From Castanea sativa (lineage: Eukaryota > Streptophyta > Magnoliopsida > Fagales > Fagaceae): a stretch of DNA of 64,000 nt. Position 1 is the first letter of the stretch, and every line of letters starts with the position of its first letter. Shown piece by piece: positions 22,180-35,607 of the stretch. A program made the position numbers and the translations under genes. The notes below the pieces were generated by a model that saw only the letters and a program-made list of their open reading frames with translations, was not told where the DNA came from and made no database searches. The stretch is from contig NC_134013.1 of assembly GCF_040712315.1 (NCBI RefSeq), forward strand, positions 75,398,001 to 75,462,000, read 5' to 3'.

Positions 22180-25100
22180 ATGGCGGCAGTGGGTTTTGAC
22201 TCTGGGTCAGTGTTGTTATTGTGCTTCGTATCGCTGCTTTTACTACTGAGTGGGCGAGTTAACTCTGAGCCGACTCAGGACAAGCAAGCTCTCCTTGCTT
22301 TTCTCAACCTGACCCGACACGCGAACCGTGTACAATGGAACTCGTCTGTCTCAGCCTGCAACTGGGTCGGAGTCGAGTGCGATCTTAATCAGAGCTTCGT
22401 GTACTCTGTTCGTTTACCAGGGGTTGGGTTAGTGGGTGCGATTCCACCCAACACACTCGGCCGGCTGAGTCAACTCCGAGTTCTGAGTCTCCGTGCAAAC
22501 CGTCTCACCGGCGAGATCCCCTCAGATTTCTCCAACTTAACTCTCCTCCGTAGCCTCTACGTCCAAGACAACGAGCTCACGGGCGAGTTCCCAGCCGGGT
22601 TGACTCGGCTAACTCGGCTGACTCGTCTCGATCTCTCATCCAACAATTTCAGTGGTCCAATCCCATTCTCAATCAGCAACCTCACCCACTTGACCGGTCT
22701 TTTATTAGAAAACAACCGCTTCTCCGGCAAGCTACCTAGTATTTCAGCCCCTTCGTTGGTTAACTTCAACGTGTCCAACAACAATCTCAACGGTTCGATC
22801 CCTCAAACGTTGTCGAAATTCGACCCCTCCGCATTCGCAGGAAACTTAGATCTATGTGGGAAACCACTCAGTACACCGTGCAGCCCATTCTTTCCTTCAC
22901 CAGCTCCATCACCCAACCCCGAAGTCCCGGCTCCGAACCCGGTACATAAAAAGTCCAAACTATCCAAAGCCGCTAAAATCGCAATCGGAGTGGCTGCGGG
23001 TGTATTAGCTTTAATCCTACTACTAATCCTCTTCCTCTGCCTCAAAAAACGACACCGTCGCCGTCAAACGGCGAAGCCACCAAAGCCTCCGTCATCGACG
23101 TCACGCACAGTAGCGGCGGAGGCTGGAACGTCGTCGTCTAAGGAAGACATAACAGGTGGCTCCATTGAGGCTGAGAGGAACAAGCTGGTTTTCTTCGAAG
23201 GTGGGGTTTATAGCTTTGACTTGGAGGACTTGCTGAGAGCCTCGGCGGAAGTGTTGGGTAAAGGGAGCGTGGGGACGTCGTACAAGGCGGTGTTGGAGGA
23301 AGGGACCACCGTGGTGGTGAAACGCCTCAAGGATGTGGCGGTGAGCAAGAGAGAGTTCGACATGCAAATGGAGGTTCTGGGAAAGATCAAACACCAGAAT
23401 GTGGTTCCTCTCCGAGCGTTTTATTATTCCAAGGATGAGAAATTGCTCGTTTATGATTTCATGGCTGCTGGAAGCTTGTCTGCTCTTCTTCACGGTATCA
23501 TTTCAATTTTTTTTACTTCAATTTGCATTCATGGAAATGGTAATTTTCAAGTATAATTTTTTTTCTGTGCACAGAATAATTGACTTTTTATATGTATATA
23601 TATATATATATTTTTTTTTTTTGAGAAACATATATATGAATTATTTTTTGATATAACATGATTGGAGTGGGGGAAATTTATACCTCGAGATGTATCTGTT
23701 AAAAACACGAGTAGTAATTAGGCTATATCAAGATGTCACAGTTAAAAATACGAGGCATTAATTAAGTTACAAAGAACTTGACGTGCAATATGGATTATTG
23801 GTGTGGAGTGTGGACGTTTGGATTTTTGTAATATGCTAACGATTTTTCTGAAGAAAAAAATTTTGATTAGTCTTCTGGTCGAATCTTGACCGTCGGAAGG
23901 TCCAGCTGTTGCAGTCATGGAAAATATGTTTTTTACTTTTTAGAGTGGAAATAATATTTTATTATGCTTGATCTCTAGTGGATAAATTATGAAGCACATG
24001 CATATCTGTGTTGCATTATGTCTAAGTGACACCATGGAGGGATATTAATATTATAATTAGAAATTAGGCTTGTTTCTCTGATTTTATAGTATTTTCTAAT
24101 TTTCTAACCAGCGCAGAGTGCGCATATTCCACTGTTTAATTCCCGGACCAGTGCAAACATTCCAAGAGTGTGAACTACGTTTTTTTGCCACCAACATTAC
24201 AACACGCCCTTATGATTTAGCATTAATAAGTCACCGACATTATTTTGCACTTTTCCTTTTTTTATTCATCTACTTAACTTTTGCACTTTCTCTTTCTTTT
24301 TTGTTTTTCTTGAATTTTTTAATTGCAATTCACTCATTTACCTTGCCTTTTGGAGGAATATTTGACCATTTCTCTTATACACAAGCCATCGTTATTTACA
24401 ATATAAGCTTATGCACCCAAGGATCAAAATCTCTTTTTTTTTTTTTTTGGTTGCTGACTTGTTATGCTATGCACCCAAATCATAATTCCAGCTAGGTGAA
24501 CCAAATTTTGATGGAGTAATAATTTGGTTAGTTAGTTTATTCTTTGGCGCCATATAATTTTATTTAGTACGTTTCTATTTGTCAGGACCGAATGCACCAA
24601 CATAGGGCATGATTGGCATTTTAGATTAGACTTTTTCTTTTCTTCTTAAAAAATTTATTAGTTTGATTTAGATTAGACTTTAAAAAAAAAAAAAAAAAGG
24701 TGACCTGAACTTCCGGTTATTGGTATTTTTTGCATCTGCAGGGAGCAGAGGGTCAGGCCGGACACCACTAGACTGGGACAACCGGATGAAAATAGCACTA
24801 AGCACGGCAAGAGGTTTAACCCACCTACACGTGTCAGGAAAAGTAGTCCACGGCAACATAAAGTCCTCGAACATCCTCCTCCGGCCCGACCAGGAGGCAT
24901 CCGTTTCGGACTTCGGACTCAACCCATTGTTTGGTGCCTCGACCACCCCGAACCGTGTCGCGGGCTACCGTGCTCCGGAGGTGGTCGAAACCCGCAAGGT
25001 CACGTTCAAGTCTGATGTGTATAGTTTTGGTGTATTGTTGCTAGAGCTATTAACTGGGAAAGCACCAAACCAAGCTTCATTGGGTGAGGAAGGCATTGAT

Positions 25101-25391
25101 CTTCCAAGGTGGGTGCAATCAGTTGTAAGGGAAGAATGGACAGCTGAGGTATTTGATGTGGAGTTGATAAGGTACCCTAACATTGAGGAAGAGATGGTAC
25201 AATTGTTACAAATAGCAATGGCATGTGTTTCGACCGTACCCGATCAAAGACCATCAATGCAAGAGGTGCTGCGTATGATGGAAGATATGAATAGAGGTGA
25301 GACTGATGATGGATTGCGACAGTCGTCTGACGATCCATCAAAAGGATCAGAGGGTCAAACCCCTCCCCCTGAGTCAAGGACTCCACCTTAG
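22180..25391 (+). CDS. LRR receptor-like kinase, probably an inactive (pseudo)kinase, At2g26730-like
   Basis: Two exons, 22180-23494 and 24742-25391, join across a phase-1 GT-AG intron (CACG|GTATCA ... CTGCAG|GGAGC) into 654 residues, the usual size of this family. Domains: signal peptide 1-29; LRR N-terminal cap with CNWVGVEC (60-67); about five LRRs (70-215); a Cys pair (226, 234); a proline-rich linker; a membrane segment at about 265-288 with basic KKRHRRR after it; kinase-like domain at about 350-615. The glycine-rich loop LGKGSVGTS (359-367) and Lys381 are present and DFG is kept (495-497), but the catalytic loop reads HGN (475-477) instead of HRD. That is typical of 'probable inactive receptor kinases', which act at the plasma membrane by binding partners. 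The Thr/Pro/Ser-rich tail ends ESRTPP. The 1,247-bp intron has T-runs and no inserted element I can bound. No lesions are seen. Confidence 0.95.
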
Positions 25392-28300
25392 GAAAAGGAA
25401 TTCTTGGAATTTTGGAAAAGCCTGGAGAAAAAAAAGCAAAAGATGACATGGTGGCCTGTCTTCAAAAAAAAAAAAAAAAAAAATGTGCACAGTGCGTAAG
25501 TAATAGAATTGAAATGCGCAGTTGATTGGGGGGTCAGGGATTCAGGGTGGTCCAATCCAATATGTGTTTTTCATTTTTATTTTTATTTTTCTTGAGTTTA
25601 TTTTTATTTTTTTGAAAAGTTTAATTTGCAATGATTTTTACAGGTGGAGGAAGTTGAATTGTTTATGAAGGGGGGGTTGGGGAGTTCCATGAACTGATTG
25701 GAATTGACCACTTGATGGATTTTTAGTTGGGTTTTTTTTATATTATTGATTCTTTCCCTATATAATTTTATTGTTTATAATTTCTGTCTATTACATTTAG
25801 TCATTTTGTTTTTTACATAATATTTTATTAGATTTTTGTTTTGTTTTTACTCTAGTGCAGAGCCAACTGGGAATTGAAGAAAACGTCTAAAAATTCCAAC
25901 CACTTGTTCTTCATGTATAACGCCAAATGAAGAATTGTTCTCTTCTATGTATTTTTGTAGGACCTGTAGAAACTAGGAAGGTCGCAAAAAGTTTTAGTAG
26001 AATTTTCCACAAAAAAGTTATCCACATTGCATGCGTGGTTCTTTTTGCTCTGTGCTCACATGGGTACTCTTATATGTTCACATGACCCATTATTTCTACG
26101 GAGGAGAGCGTATTAGTGTTACATCCATGCTATGATTAAACCTTCTAGTATTTCAAAACCCTTTTTTTGGATATGATTGTGTATTACTTACATTTTTGGG
26201 TATTCAATTTTGGGTCCCACTCCGTACTTGGGGCAGAAATCGCTTTATTAATCACACCGTTCGGCCCGGAATCAACGGTGCCGGTAGGTGGTGAGGGATT
26301 ATTCTGGTGGCGGGACCATCCTTGGTGGGTATGAGTGAAGATAGCTAGCCACGTGGTGGAAAAACAAAGGCTGTGATATGGGGGTAGATTTGGCAACGTG
26401 GGTAGAATTTTGTCCCTTTATATGTGTAGGAATAGTGGTGAAATGGGTGGCGTACAGGCTGGCGGGCCTCTTCTTATCTGACACACTCTTTGACCCGACG
26501 AATGTGTCAGCCGTTGATTGATTCTCGACATCCAATACCCCACCATGTCTTGCTCTGCTTTTCAATTTCACCCAGAACCCCCCTTGGGGTCACCCCCAGT
26601 CTCCTTCTTACCTTTTACTGATTAGTTTTTTATTGGATGATAAATAGAAATTATGAGGGGCTAATGAAACTATTTCTAAAAATTTGTGCACTTTTTAATG
26701 CTTAATTGGATTATATTATATACTCAATATAGTATTATACCAACACTTGTATTTATGAAAATGAATCCAACTTGACACATATATTAGTTATAGAAAAATG
26801 TGTGAAAAGTGTCACAAGAATTTTTGTTGAATTGAACTTCCAGGAATTGGCTCGAGTGATTAATTTTGATTATGCATGAGTTCATGACTGAAGTCTAAGC
26901 TGTTTAATAATTAATTAATTTAGTATAAAGACAAAAAAAATCAGCTGATATTAAGGTGGAAAAAAAAAAATCTAATTAACCCGATTAGGACCGATTGCTA
27001 AGTTGACACTTGACATTGACAAAAAGTTTATGCAATTTGATTAATCCATCGTGGTCGGCTTTATGTCACACCTCAAGCCGGTTTTTATACGTAATTTTTG
27101 ACATGTTGAATATTGTTTATGACTACGTAAAATTTTCTATGTACTTAGATTTTATGATTTTTTTTGTTGATAGTGATTGATATTTTTATATGAGTAATGT
27201 AGAATCATACTTTTTATCACAATTTTGTCATAATTTATTCGTGGCCAGTTGTAAATGGTAGAGCTGTAAATCCACATAAATTCATTATTTTTACTTTAAG
27301 TTATGACAAACATTGTGCTCATAGCATTTCCCAGGAGCTCAAATGAGGCCTCGCATTTTTCCACACTAGCTGCTTGATTTCGAAATTGTTTGTAACGCCC
27401 AGTGCGGGTGGGGTGTCCACTGTGGATTGGCTTTAGAGATATCTGCTCTAGTCATTTTCTCTACCCCCATGAGCCACGAAGAGAACATATAGTGTCAGAT
27501 AGAGGAGGACCCAAACAACTACAGATAAGAGATGGCTCCAACTTGCACTCTGCCACTAAATTATCTAGCATCTGATAGACTGATACCATAGTGTGCAGTT
27601 GTGCACAACGCGCCACTCTTGCTTGATACACACATTTTTTTTTCTCCTTAACTTACTAAAATTATAAGTTGTGATTGGTAAGAGTGATTACCAATTAACC
27701 AGTTGGGGTTGGGGTTAAATTAACACTTGATTGGGTAAAGAGTTTCTTTACATGCTATGGATCAAAAGGCCGAGTGAAATCACAGGTAGATCACTTTTAT
27801 GTGAGCAGTTGGATGAGTAATCAAGTTAGAAAGATTTAATTTTGAGAACTAGATAATAAATAAAATTGGAGAAAAAAAGTTTTCCACATATTCTCGTGAA
27901 CCAAACGAAAAACTATGTGAATATTGCAAGAAATTTTTTTCACGGCATCATGAACAAATAATATAAATCAAATAAATTACTCATAGAAGAGAAGAAAATC
28001 AAACATTAAAACTCAATCCATTAAGGCAAAGGAATTTTCATATACAATTAGAACAAAATCTTATATTTTTGTCTTAGGGTATTTTATTTAAAGGAACAAT
28101 AAAAGAGTATGACTTTGCATTGAATTTGCAAGTCCAATTAATCTCATCCCTCTTTGTCAACATGGTTGTCGCATTAACTTCTTTAAAATTTGCCCTAATG
28201 TTAAGCTGAATCTTTTTGAGTTAAATATGAAACAACTCAGTGTTGTAGCGATTTCCACCTCTTGTTGTCAGAGACATTAAGGAACAGAGTTTCATTGACA

Positions 28301-29481
28301 TTGCCAATAACTTCTTTTTGTAAATCGTAGACAAGATATACAATAAATTAAATATAATCATGTGTCAAGAAAATATATATCAAAGTTGATCAGGTTGAGT
28401 GAAATTATAGTAATTAATCTCTTTATCGAGGCGGAGGTGAATGTCGTGGGGGTTAGTTACTTGAGATAGGTAAGGAATGATTGTATCCAAATGGCTCTAA
28501 GGCACGAAGTTCTAATCTGTTAGCCCAAGCAAGAATTTAAAATTTAGCTACCCTCGAGATGAAGTCAAAGGACACATATTAGGCGCTAAAATTCACCGTA
28601 GTTACGTACCGATCTCCAAGGGCCTAATTGAAGACATCTAGCCCCTAGTCTAAAGGTGAATTTCGCCATGTTCTGAAGTTCAAGGACTTAGCAGCATCAT
28701 GGTCACGGTTTGGGGAAGTCATAAGGATGACTCAAATGATAGAAGTAAGGCGTAAATGCAAGACAAATTTAAGGCAAGGGAAAGATTCTAATAGACAAAT
28801 AAAATCTTGAATCCTAAGGTGGCATGTGTTAACAATTAGAAGAAAAGTCTCATGGTCATTGGATAGCTTCATCTTATCAATAATCGATAGTAAGAAGTAA
28901 GAACTTGCCTTCTCTTTCTCATGCTTTCACATAATGAATAAAGCCAAGTCTTCCTCTGATTATAAGAAAAAAAAATTTCAAAACATTTGAATTCAGCCCT
29001 TATAGAGCTAATCATAAGTGTCATTAAATTCAAGATAGTCACATGGTACACACAATATTGATTACCCATTTTTTCATTCATATGGCATCAAGGTTATCAT
29101 CGGGGAGAAACTTTGTCCTCACATCCCTTACCTCATAATCCTTAGAAGCACCCAAAAATTTTAAGATTGTAACCAACCAACATATTTGAGATCACTTGCG
29201 CTCATACAGGTCCAATAAAATTGATTAAACGAGTCAAGTATTTTAGGTGTATGACCATCCTAGTGATCAATGCAACATCATTCTCATATCTATAATTAAC
29301 ATCACTTGCAACATCATTTTTATATGCATAATTAACATCACTTATTTATGAACCAACTAAATATGTCATCTTAATAATTATATAAAAAAATTGTAGCTAG
29401 ACTTTTTATTTTTTATTTTTTTATATATATAAAATTTGAGAATTATCACTAGACCAAGAAAGTATTTGGTATTACGAGTGT
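25392..29481. other. Intergenic DNA downstream of the receptor kinase
   Basis: The first 400 bp probably hold the kinase 3' UTR; an A-run at 25465-25483 lies there. The rest is AT-rich with no supported gene. Minus-strand frames at 26184-26571 lack any recognised domain. Confidence 0.5.
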
Positions 29482-29691
29482 ATTTGGATACCGCTTATTT
29501 GCTGAAAACTGAAAACTTATTATTGAAAAAACTATAGCAACATAATTTTTAAATGTGTAAATAATACCGTGAGACCAATTTTTAATGAAAGTTTTGCTAA
29601 AAAAAGAGATTTGTGGGTCTCGTGAATAGTACACGAGACCCACGCGCAAAACGCTGGACACGCAAATGCTGAACCCATGCCGCTATCTAAA
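29482..29691. mobile_element. Short MITE, GTTTGGATACNGC family, copy 1
   Basis: The left end ATTTGGATACCGCTTATTTG and right end CCGCTATCTAAATG are inverted. Internal GAAAACTGAAAAC and CACGAGACCCACGCGC segments resemble the copies at 59824 and 62724. The target duplication was not resolved. Confidence 0.6.
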
Positions 29692-32595
29692 TGTTTATTA
29701 CATATTTCTCATTTATTAGGTTTTGATATAAATAATAATATGATTTGATATAAAATACTTTTTTTCACTTGACCTAAATCCATTTGAAATTTGTTTATTT
29801 TCGGTGCTTAGACCAAAGTAAGTGATGATCCCTCATGAAATGCGGTATATGTCAAACTAGGTGGAGCAACCGAGGTAGGCGCCTCGTTGGGAAAGCATAT
29901 TGATATTTTCGTGATTTGGTGCACCGAAAGTGGACTCTAGCAAAGCTTTTGGTCCGACACAAATCGAGTCCCCCCCCCCTCCCCTGTTTGCATTTGCGAC
30001 AAAAAAAAAAATACCCCTAAATTCTTGTCCTGGTTTAATCGGTCTCCTAATCTTTTTGCTACTACTATTAATTAATCCAGATTTTGTTTTCTGAGACCCA
30101 TCTGATCTATCACAGTCCTCCACAAATTGACCCTTGACAAACTCACATCAACAAGATATTTTTCACGTAATTAAAAAGTGGCTAGACTCATCAAATTGTG
30201 AGAAAAACACTAGTCCAAATGTGGGCCTTCTGTGTTAAGTATCCCATAAATAATCATCTACTTCCAACTGGGGTGACCCATGACTTTATCTTTGTAACCT
30301 TTACTTAAATCACTTTTCAGGTGGGACTTCTGATAGAGATACTTCAGATATTATGCTCAACTTCGTATTTTTTTTTGTTGGTTAACTCCATAAAAGAACT
30401 TCCAACTTAATCGCTTACCTAAAGCTGTAGTTGTTAGCTTAAGGATATTAGATTTGACAATTTGTGCATGAACAACCATGAGTTATTAATCATAAGGGAG
30501 TGGTAGTCTGAAAATGATGTGCTAGGCTAAGTGAATGTATCACAAACATGGTCAAAATTTTATTTGATTTATAATGTTTTTGGCTGAGATCAACATCTGC
30601 ATGGCCCACCAAGTCAATGAATATGTGTACTGCTATTTCACTTCTAGCCTTTGGATGCAAGGGAGAGAAGAGACATGGAATTAACATAATTATCATAAGA
30701 CACCACTGGAAGAGCTTGGAAAAAAATGATTAGTGACACTGATAAAAAGCTGAGGATGCTAACAAGCAACGTGAGGATGCACTTTGCTCATTGGCTAGCA
30801 GCTAACGTAAATCATTTTGTGGCCCATCATGCATACGATAAAGATGTCTATTAAGATAATAATAATCTCTCTCTCTCAAGCTAAATCCGGAATTTGGGGT
30901 TATATAGGGTATTTCCACTACATTGACATGAAATATATATTTTTTCATATATGATGAGTAAAACTAAAACTTTAATTTTCTTTAAATATGGTCTACCTAA
31001 TATTATCTTCCTCAAATAATATTCAGCTAAAATTTTGCTCCATAGAACCTAATTCCTTTTCTTTAACTTGTAGACTACCTTTCACTTGGCATATATAATA
31101 TGAGATATATATGATACAATACATGCCTACGAAGTTGTTCAACTAAATACATTTCTTTGGTATTTGACTCGAATAATTATCTCCAGATCAAGGTAATTAG
31201 TGACTAGTGACTTTAAAGAGACACCTCCTATGTTTTCAATGGACTAATTAAGAAAAACCAATTGCTGTTGTCTATTGAGAGAGTGCTATTCAAGCAACTC
31301 TGCAATAACTTATACCATTAATTAGTCATTACTTGCTCATCAGCCCGAGAAAAGCAGTAGATAGAGACTAGTAAGAATTGACCTGCTAATGTATTTATTT
31401 AACTAATAGAGTAGTTCAATTTCTTGCCTTCTAAGTTCACTTTTGAAAATATATAAATGGAAATGGACTGTATAGAGTTGGATAGCTAGAAGAACATTCA
31501 AACAGTAATCATCTTCAGCTATGAATTTAAATCCCAAAGTCTATTTGGTGTTAGTTGGATCAATTATGATAATAAAAACCATTACAAGGTACCTGATTTA
31601 GTCCTCACCAACCTTATTAAATAGATGTATATCAATAATGCAGAAGTATCTCAACAGCCCAAGCATTTTAAAGTTGCGATTATTTGAGAAAGATTTAAAA
31701 GCTCAAATGTATGATGTATCTAGAACTTTGTTTTGAATTACATTGAAGCAAGAAATCAATACTTAAGGCTTCTAATGGATTGATTTCAAAGATCTAATAG
31801 ATTGTAAGAGCAACTGAAAATATTTGTCAATCTCTATATTCTTAGCTTGTGCCTGAAACAAGGTGCACTACTTAGTGGTGGTCACCAAACAAGAACCTTT
31901 TCCCACATGCTGCATCACCTTCCTGACAGATCAAAACCCCAGAAAAAGGATCTTATATTGGGTGGTTGGAAAATTAGGATAGCTTGCTGATCATATGCAT
32001 TTAGACTTCAGGTTGATACTTGAATAAAAAACATGTATTTAAGAATAGTTTGGCATGGTTTTCCATGATCAAACAAACTACACTGCACCACTAATATGCA
32101 TATCTCTATTCAACTTTTTCCTTGGTTTCTAAGGCATGTGCTTCAGAAGACTGGAAAAAGTTATATGTACCTAACTTATAATTTTGAACTAGGAATAGTT
32201 TAATAAAAGTATTCACCCACAGCCTAGGAAAATATTCATAAACCTGGCTTGTCAATTCCAAGATCTGCATTATAAGTATCATTTGTTCTGGTTTGTCATT
32301 ACATCAATCTAGCTAGCAGCATAGAACCAACTCTTCACTTTGCTTGCTGGGCTCAAAGAAGTAGACTAATTCCATATACATGACAATACTTGATTTAACT
32401 TTACTTCAGTCTAAGCTCTAAGATCCACTATGCTAATCAATTTCACACAGTTAATTACAAAAATAAGAGCATCACTTTGATAAATACCCTGGTACAGGTC
32501 ACAAAACCAACCAAGCAGCCAGAGCTGCAGAACAGCAGTGTTATGTTATATACTACTGAGTGTGGTGCATATTTACAGGCACTTACAGAATCCTC
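29692..32595. other. Intergenic DNA without supported genes
   Basis: Nearly 3 kb of AT-rich DNA. There is a C-run (29971-29980) and small CT runs near 30870-30880. No terminal repeats or exons could be bounded. Confidence 0.5.
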
Positions 32596-32745
32596 TTAAG
32601 CAAAGCTGTGCTTCTTCAAAGTGTTAACAAGTTTATTCAGACTTGCACCCAACAGTTTGTGGATGATCTGATCATGTCCTTTTCCAGTCAGGTCAATAAG
32701 GTCCCTCCTGTCCTCGCAAGTTTTGTGCAACTTCCAGGCATTCAT
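32596..32745 (-). pseudogene. Possible orphan last exon (49 codons), unidentified
   Basis: On the minus strand an ATG at 32745 opens a 49-codon frame ending TAA at 32596. It has coherent, charged, protein-like composition (MNAWKLHKTCEDRRDL; GHDQIIHKLLGASLNKL; KKHSFA). An in-frame stop lies directly before the ATG. It reads like the C-terminal end of a longer protein, but I cannot name it. It lies 115 bp beyond the end of the PPR pseudogene on the same strand and does not resemble that protein's tail. It may be a gene fragment carried here or chance. Confidence 0.3.
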
Positions 32746-32860
32746 AGGATATTTTTATCCTTCTTTGGGAACATTAGTTTGTCTGCAACAATTATCTGTT
32801 TTATTTTTAGCATGCCATAATGAGAGCTTCCCAATTCACGTCAGTTATGAAATCTTGTGC

Positions 32861-35389
32861 TCAAGAGCATAGAATTTCAGCACCATTAAACGTTGGCATG
32901 TATCCTGTAAACTGCATCTCCATTACCAAAAGAGCCAATGTTGTATAAACATCCCCAATTTTGGGATGTGATTTGTCACCAGCAACAAACACATGAAGTT
33001 CTCTCCCTATTTGAACCCAGCTGCATCCAGGAACCTTCCTTAGGTCCTTTTGTTTCATTATATACCTCATGTATGATACCTCATTCCACCTTCCTGAGGG
33101 TGTATACTGTATATGCATTTGAAAGTGCCACATAATTTCCAGGATTATCTGGTTTTGATTTTAATAAATGTTTGGACAAATAATTCCCAAGTTCAATCTC
33201 ATGGAAATCTCAACAAGCAGCAAGAAGTGATTCTAATATATCTGCATCAGCCTTGCATGTCATTGTCAGAATAAGCCTAAATGCTTCATCAAAATTACTG
33301 GAGCAAGAAGATTAACCACACAGTGATAATGCTCCGTGGTTGGCTTCATATGGAATTTAGAGACCATATTATTGAAAAGGACCTTCATTCACTAGCCCGG
33401 CATGGCTGCATGCTGATAGGATTCTAGTAAAGGTTATGTTATCTGGTTCTATACCTTCCTCCTCAAATTGTTTGAGCACTGCTAGAGCTTGACCATGTAA
33501 AGCATAAGCACATATCATTGCATTATAGATTCTTTGCTTAAAATCATATCAAACGCACAATTTTCTTGATCAGTAATTCCACACTTAGCATACATGTTCA
33601 ATAAAGAGGTTGCAATAGGTATAGAAAGCCAAATATTATGCCTCGTAACATAGCCATGAATAGCTTTTACATAATGTAATGCTGCCTTATCAGTGCAAGC
33701 TGAGAGTGCAGAAAAAAGGCTAGTGGTATTGGGTGTAATCCCTGCTTCTTGCATTTGCTGGAAAACCAAAATTGCCTCATCTTGAAAACCATTTTGAGCC
33801 AGACCAGAGATAAGAGTAGTCCACGGGATCCAGTCAGGCTGGACACCAAGGGAACGCAATTGCAAGAACATATCTGTAGCCTCATTGACCTGGCCACTTC
33901 TAAGGAAACCCAAAATTACAGAATTCCATGATATAGCATTTGGTGGCACACCCTCCAGCTGCATCTGATAAAACAATTTCAAGGCCTCACCACTTTGACC
34001 CAACTCTGCATAAGCAGCCAACATAGTGTTCCACAATATAATATCTCTCTTAACTGAGGAGTTAAAAGCTTGTCTTGCATAATCAATTCTATCACATTTG
34101 ACATACATATCTACAATGTTACTCACAACAACCACATCAGATTCTAGGTTGTTTCTAATACAATAACAATGCCCCTCCTTACCAAGTTTCATATTACTTA
34201 TATCTGCCGAAGCAGACAACAAGGATGCAAGAGTCACAGCGTCAAACCTCAAGTTTTCTGATCTCATCAGTTGGCATATATTAAGTGCCTTGTCAACCTG
34301 CCCAAATTGTGCATAACCAGATATGAGCAAATTCCATGTCACCACATCTTTCTCAAGCATCCTACTAAAAACTAGCTCTGCATCATCAATCAAACCGACC
34401 TTGAAATAGAAGTTTATAATAGAAGTACCCAATATGTTATCCAACTCTAATCCTCCTAATACTGCAATAGCATGCCCTTGCTTACCCTCTTCAAGTGCAC
34501 CTATATTAGCCGAAGCTGAAAGAAAGCTTGAAACAGTGACTCGAGTTGGTTCAATACCTTCCACTCTCATATCATAAAATACCTCAACCGCTTCCTCACT
34601 CATTCCATTTTGGACATAACTCACAATCATCGAGTTCCAAGCGACCACATTCCTCTCAAGCATACCATCAAACACCTTCCTTGCATCCTCCAAAATCCCA
34701 CATTTCCCATACATGTCCACAAGACTACTTGCCACAAATACACACTCACCAAAACCCATCTTCACCACATACCCATGAACCCCTTTTGCAAGCCCAATCC
34801 ACCCCAGAGCACCGCACGCCTTCAAAGCATTCGGAACTACAAAATTATCCGGTAAGAACCCATTTCTTTGCATTTCAACAAAACCCAACAAAGCTTCTTC
34901 ACTAAAACCCATCCTACAATGCATACCAATAATTGCAGCCCAAGAAAACACGTTCTGTACAAGTAGCCTGCGAAATAAACAGTTTGAAACCTCCAAAACA
35001 TCGCATTTCGCATAGAAAATCACCAACTTTGATTCAATATACTCATTTTCTGTAAAGAAATTGCCGTGCTTTACAATATGTGCATGAATTTGCCGACCTG
35101 TGAAGAGAGCTCGTTGATACACACAACCCTGAAGGAGCTCGCCGTAAATCTGAGGCCCAACTTTGAGATCCTTGAGCTCCATTTCAGCGAGAAGGTTCAC
35201 AGCTTCTTGAACTTGGCCTTCTTTGCATAGAGAGGAGATGCGATGGAAGTAAGATTTGTACAAAACTTGATGGCTTTTGGCATCTTCTTGAAGCTTTGTG
35301 AGATGGGTTGGTATGAATTTGTGAGATTTTTTGGGTTTGAAAGGAGGGAACTGTGGACTTGGAGTGGTGGTAAAAGCAAGAGAAGCCAT
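32861..35389 (-). pseudogene. CRR21: CRR21-like PPR editing factor, 3' third decayed
   Basis: In Arabidopsis, CRR21 is a chloroplast PPR protein needed for editing of the ndhD transcript (plastid NDH complex). The start MASLAFTTTP (ATG at 35389) begins a 624-codon open frame of PPR repeats (for example DVVTWNLLISGYAQFGQVDK, FSWAAIIG, VDMYGKCG) closely following the CRR21 layout. The frame stops at 33515, but homology goes on in other frames down to 32861: NAMICAYALHG, then ITFTRILSACSHAGLVNEG, then MKPTTEHYHCVVNLL, an E-domain region with an in-frame TGA at 33210-33212, and KVPGCSWVQIGRELHVFVAG near the end. At least four small indels and one stop separate these pieces. The missing intact E/E+ region is normally needed for editing, so this copy is probably dead; a paralogue elsewhere or sequencing indels are alternatives. 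The gene is normally intronless, so splicing does not explain the breaks. Confidence 0.85.
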
Positions 35390-35607
35390 GCATAGAGAAG
35401 CAGAAACAAGGTGTTGATATGGTTGGCGATCCTTGCTGACAGTTGCCACACAAAGCGGGAAGGGTATTTTCGACAATGGAATTTGATAATTGTTTTTTTT
35501 TTTTTTTCCCATAAAATTACAAATTTCACTCTTTAGTTTTGTCCAAAATTTAATTCAATTTTGTCACTTTAATCTCTTGTTAGTCTATGTTAGAATTGTG
35601 TTGCTAG

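Noticed and set aside
34546..34905. 119-codon + frame, His/Pro/Ser-rich
   Set aside because: It is the antisense shadow of the PPR repeats in the CRR21-like gene.
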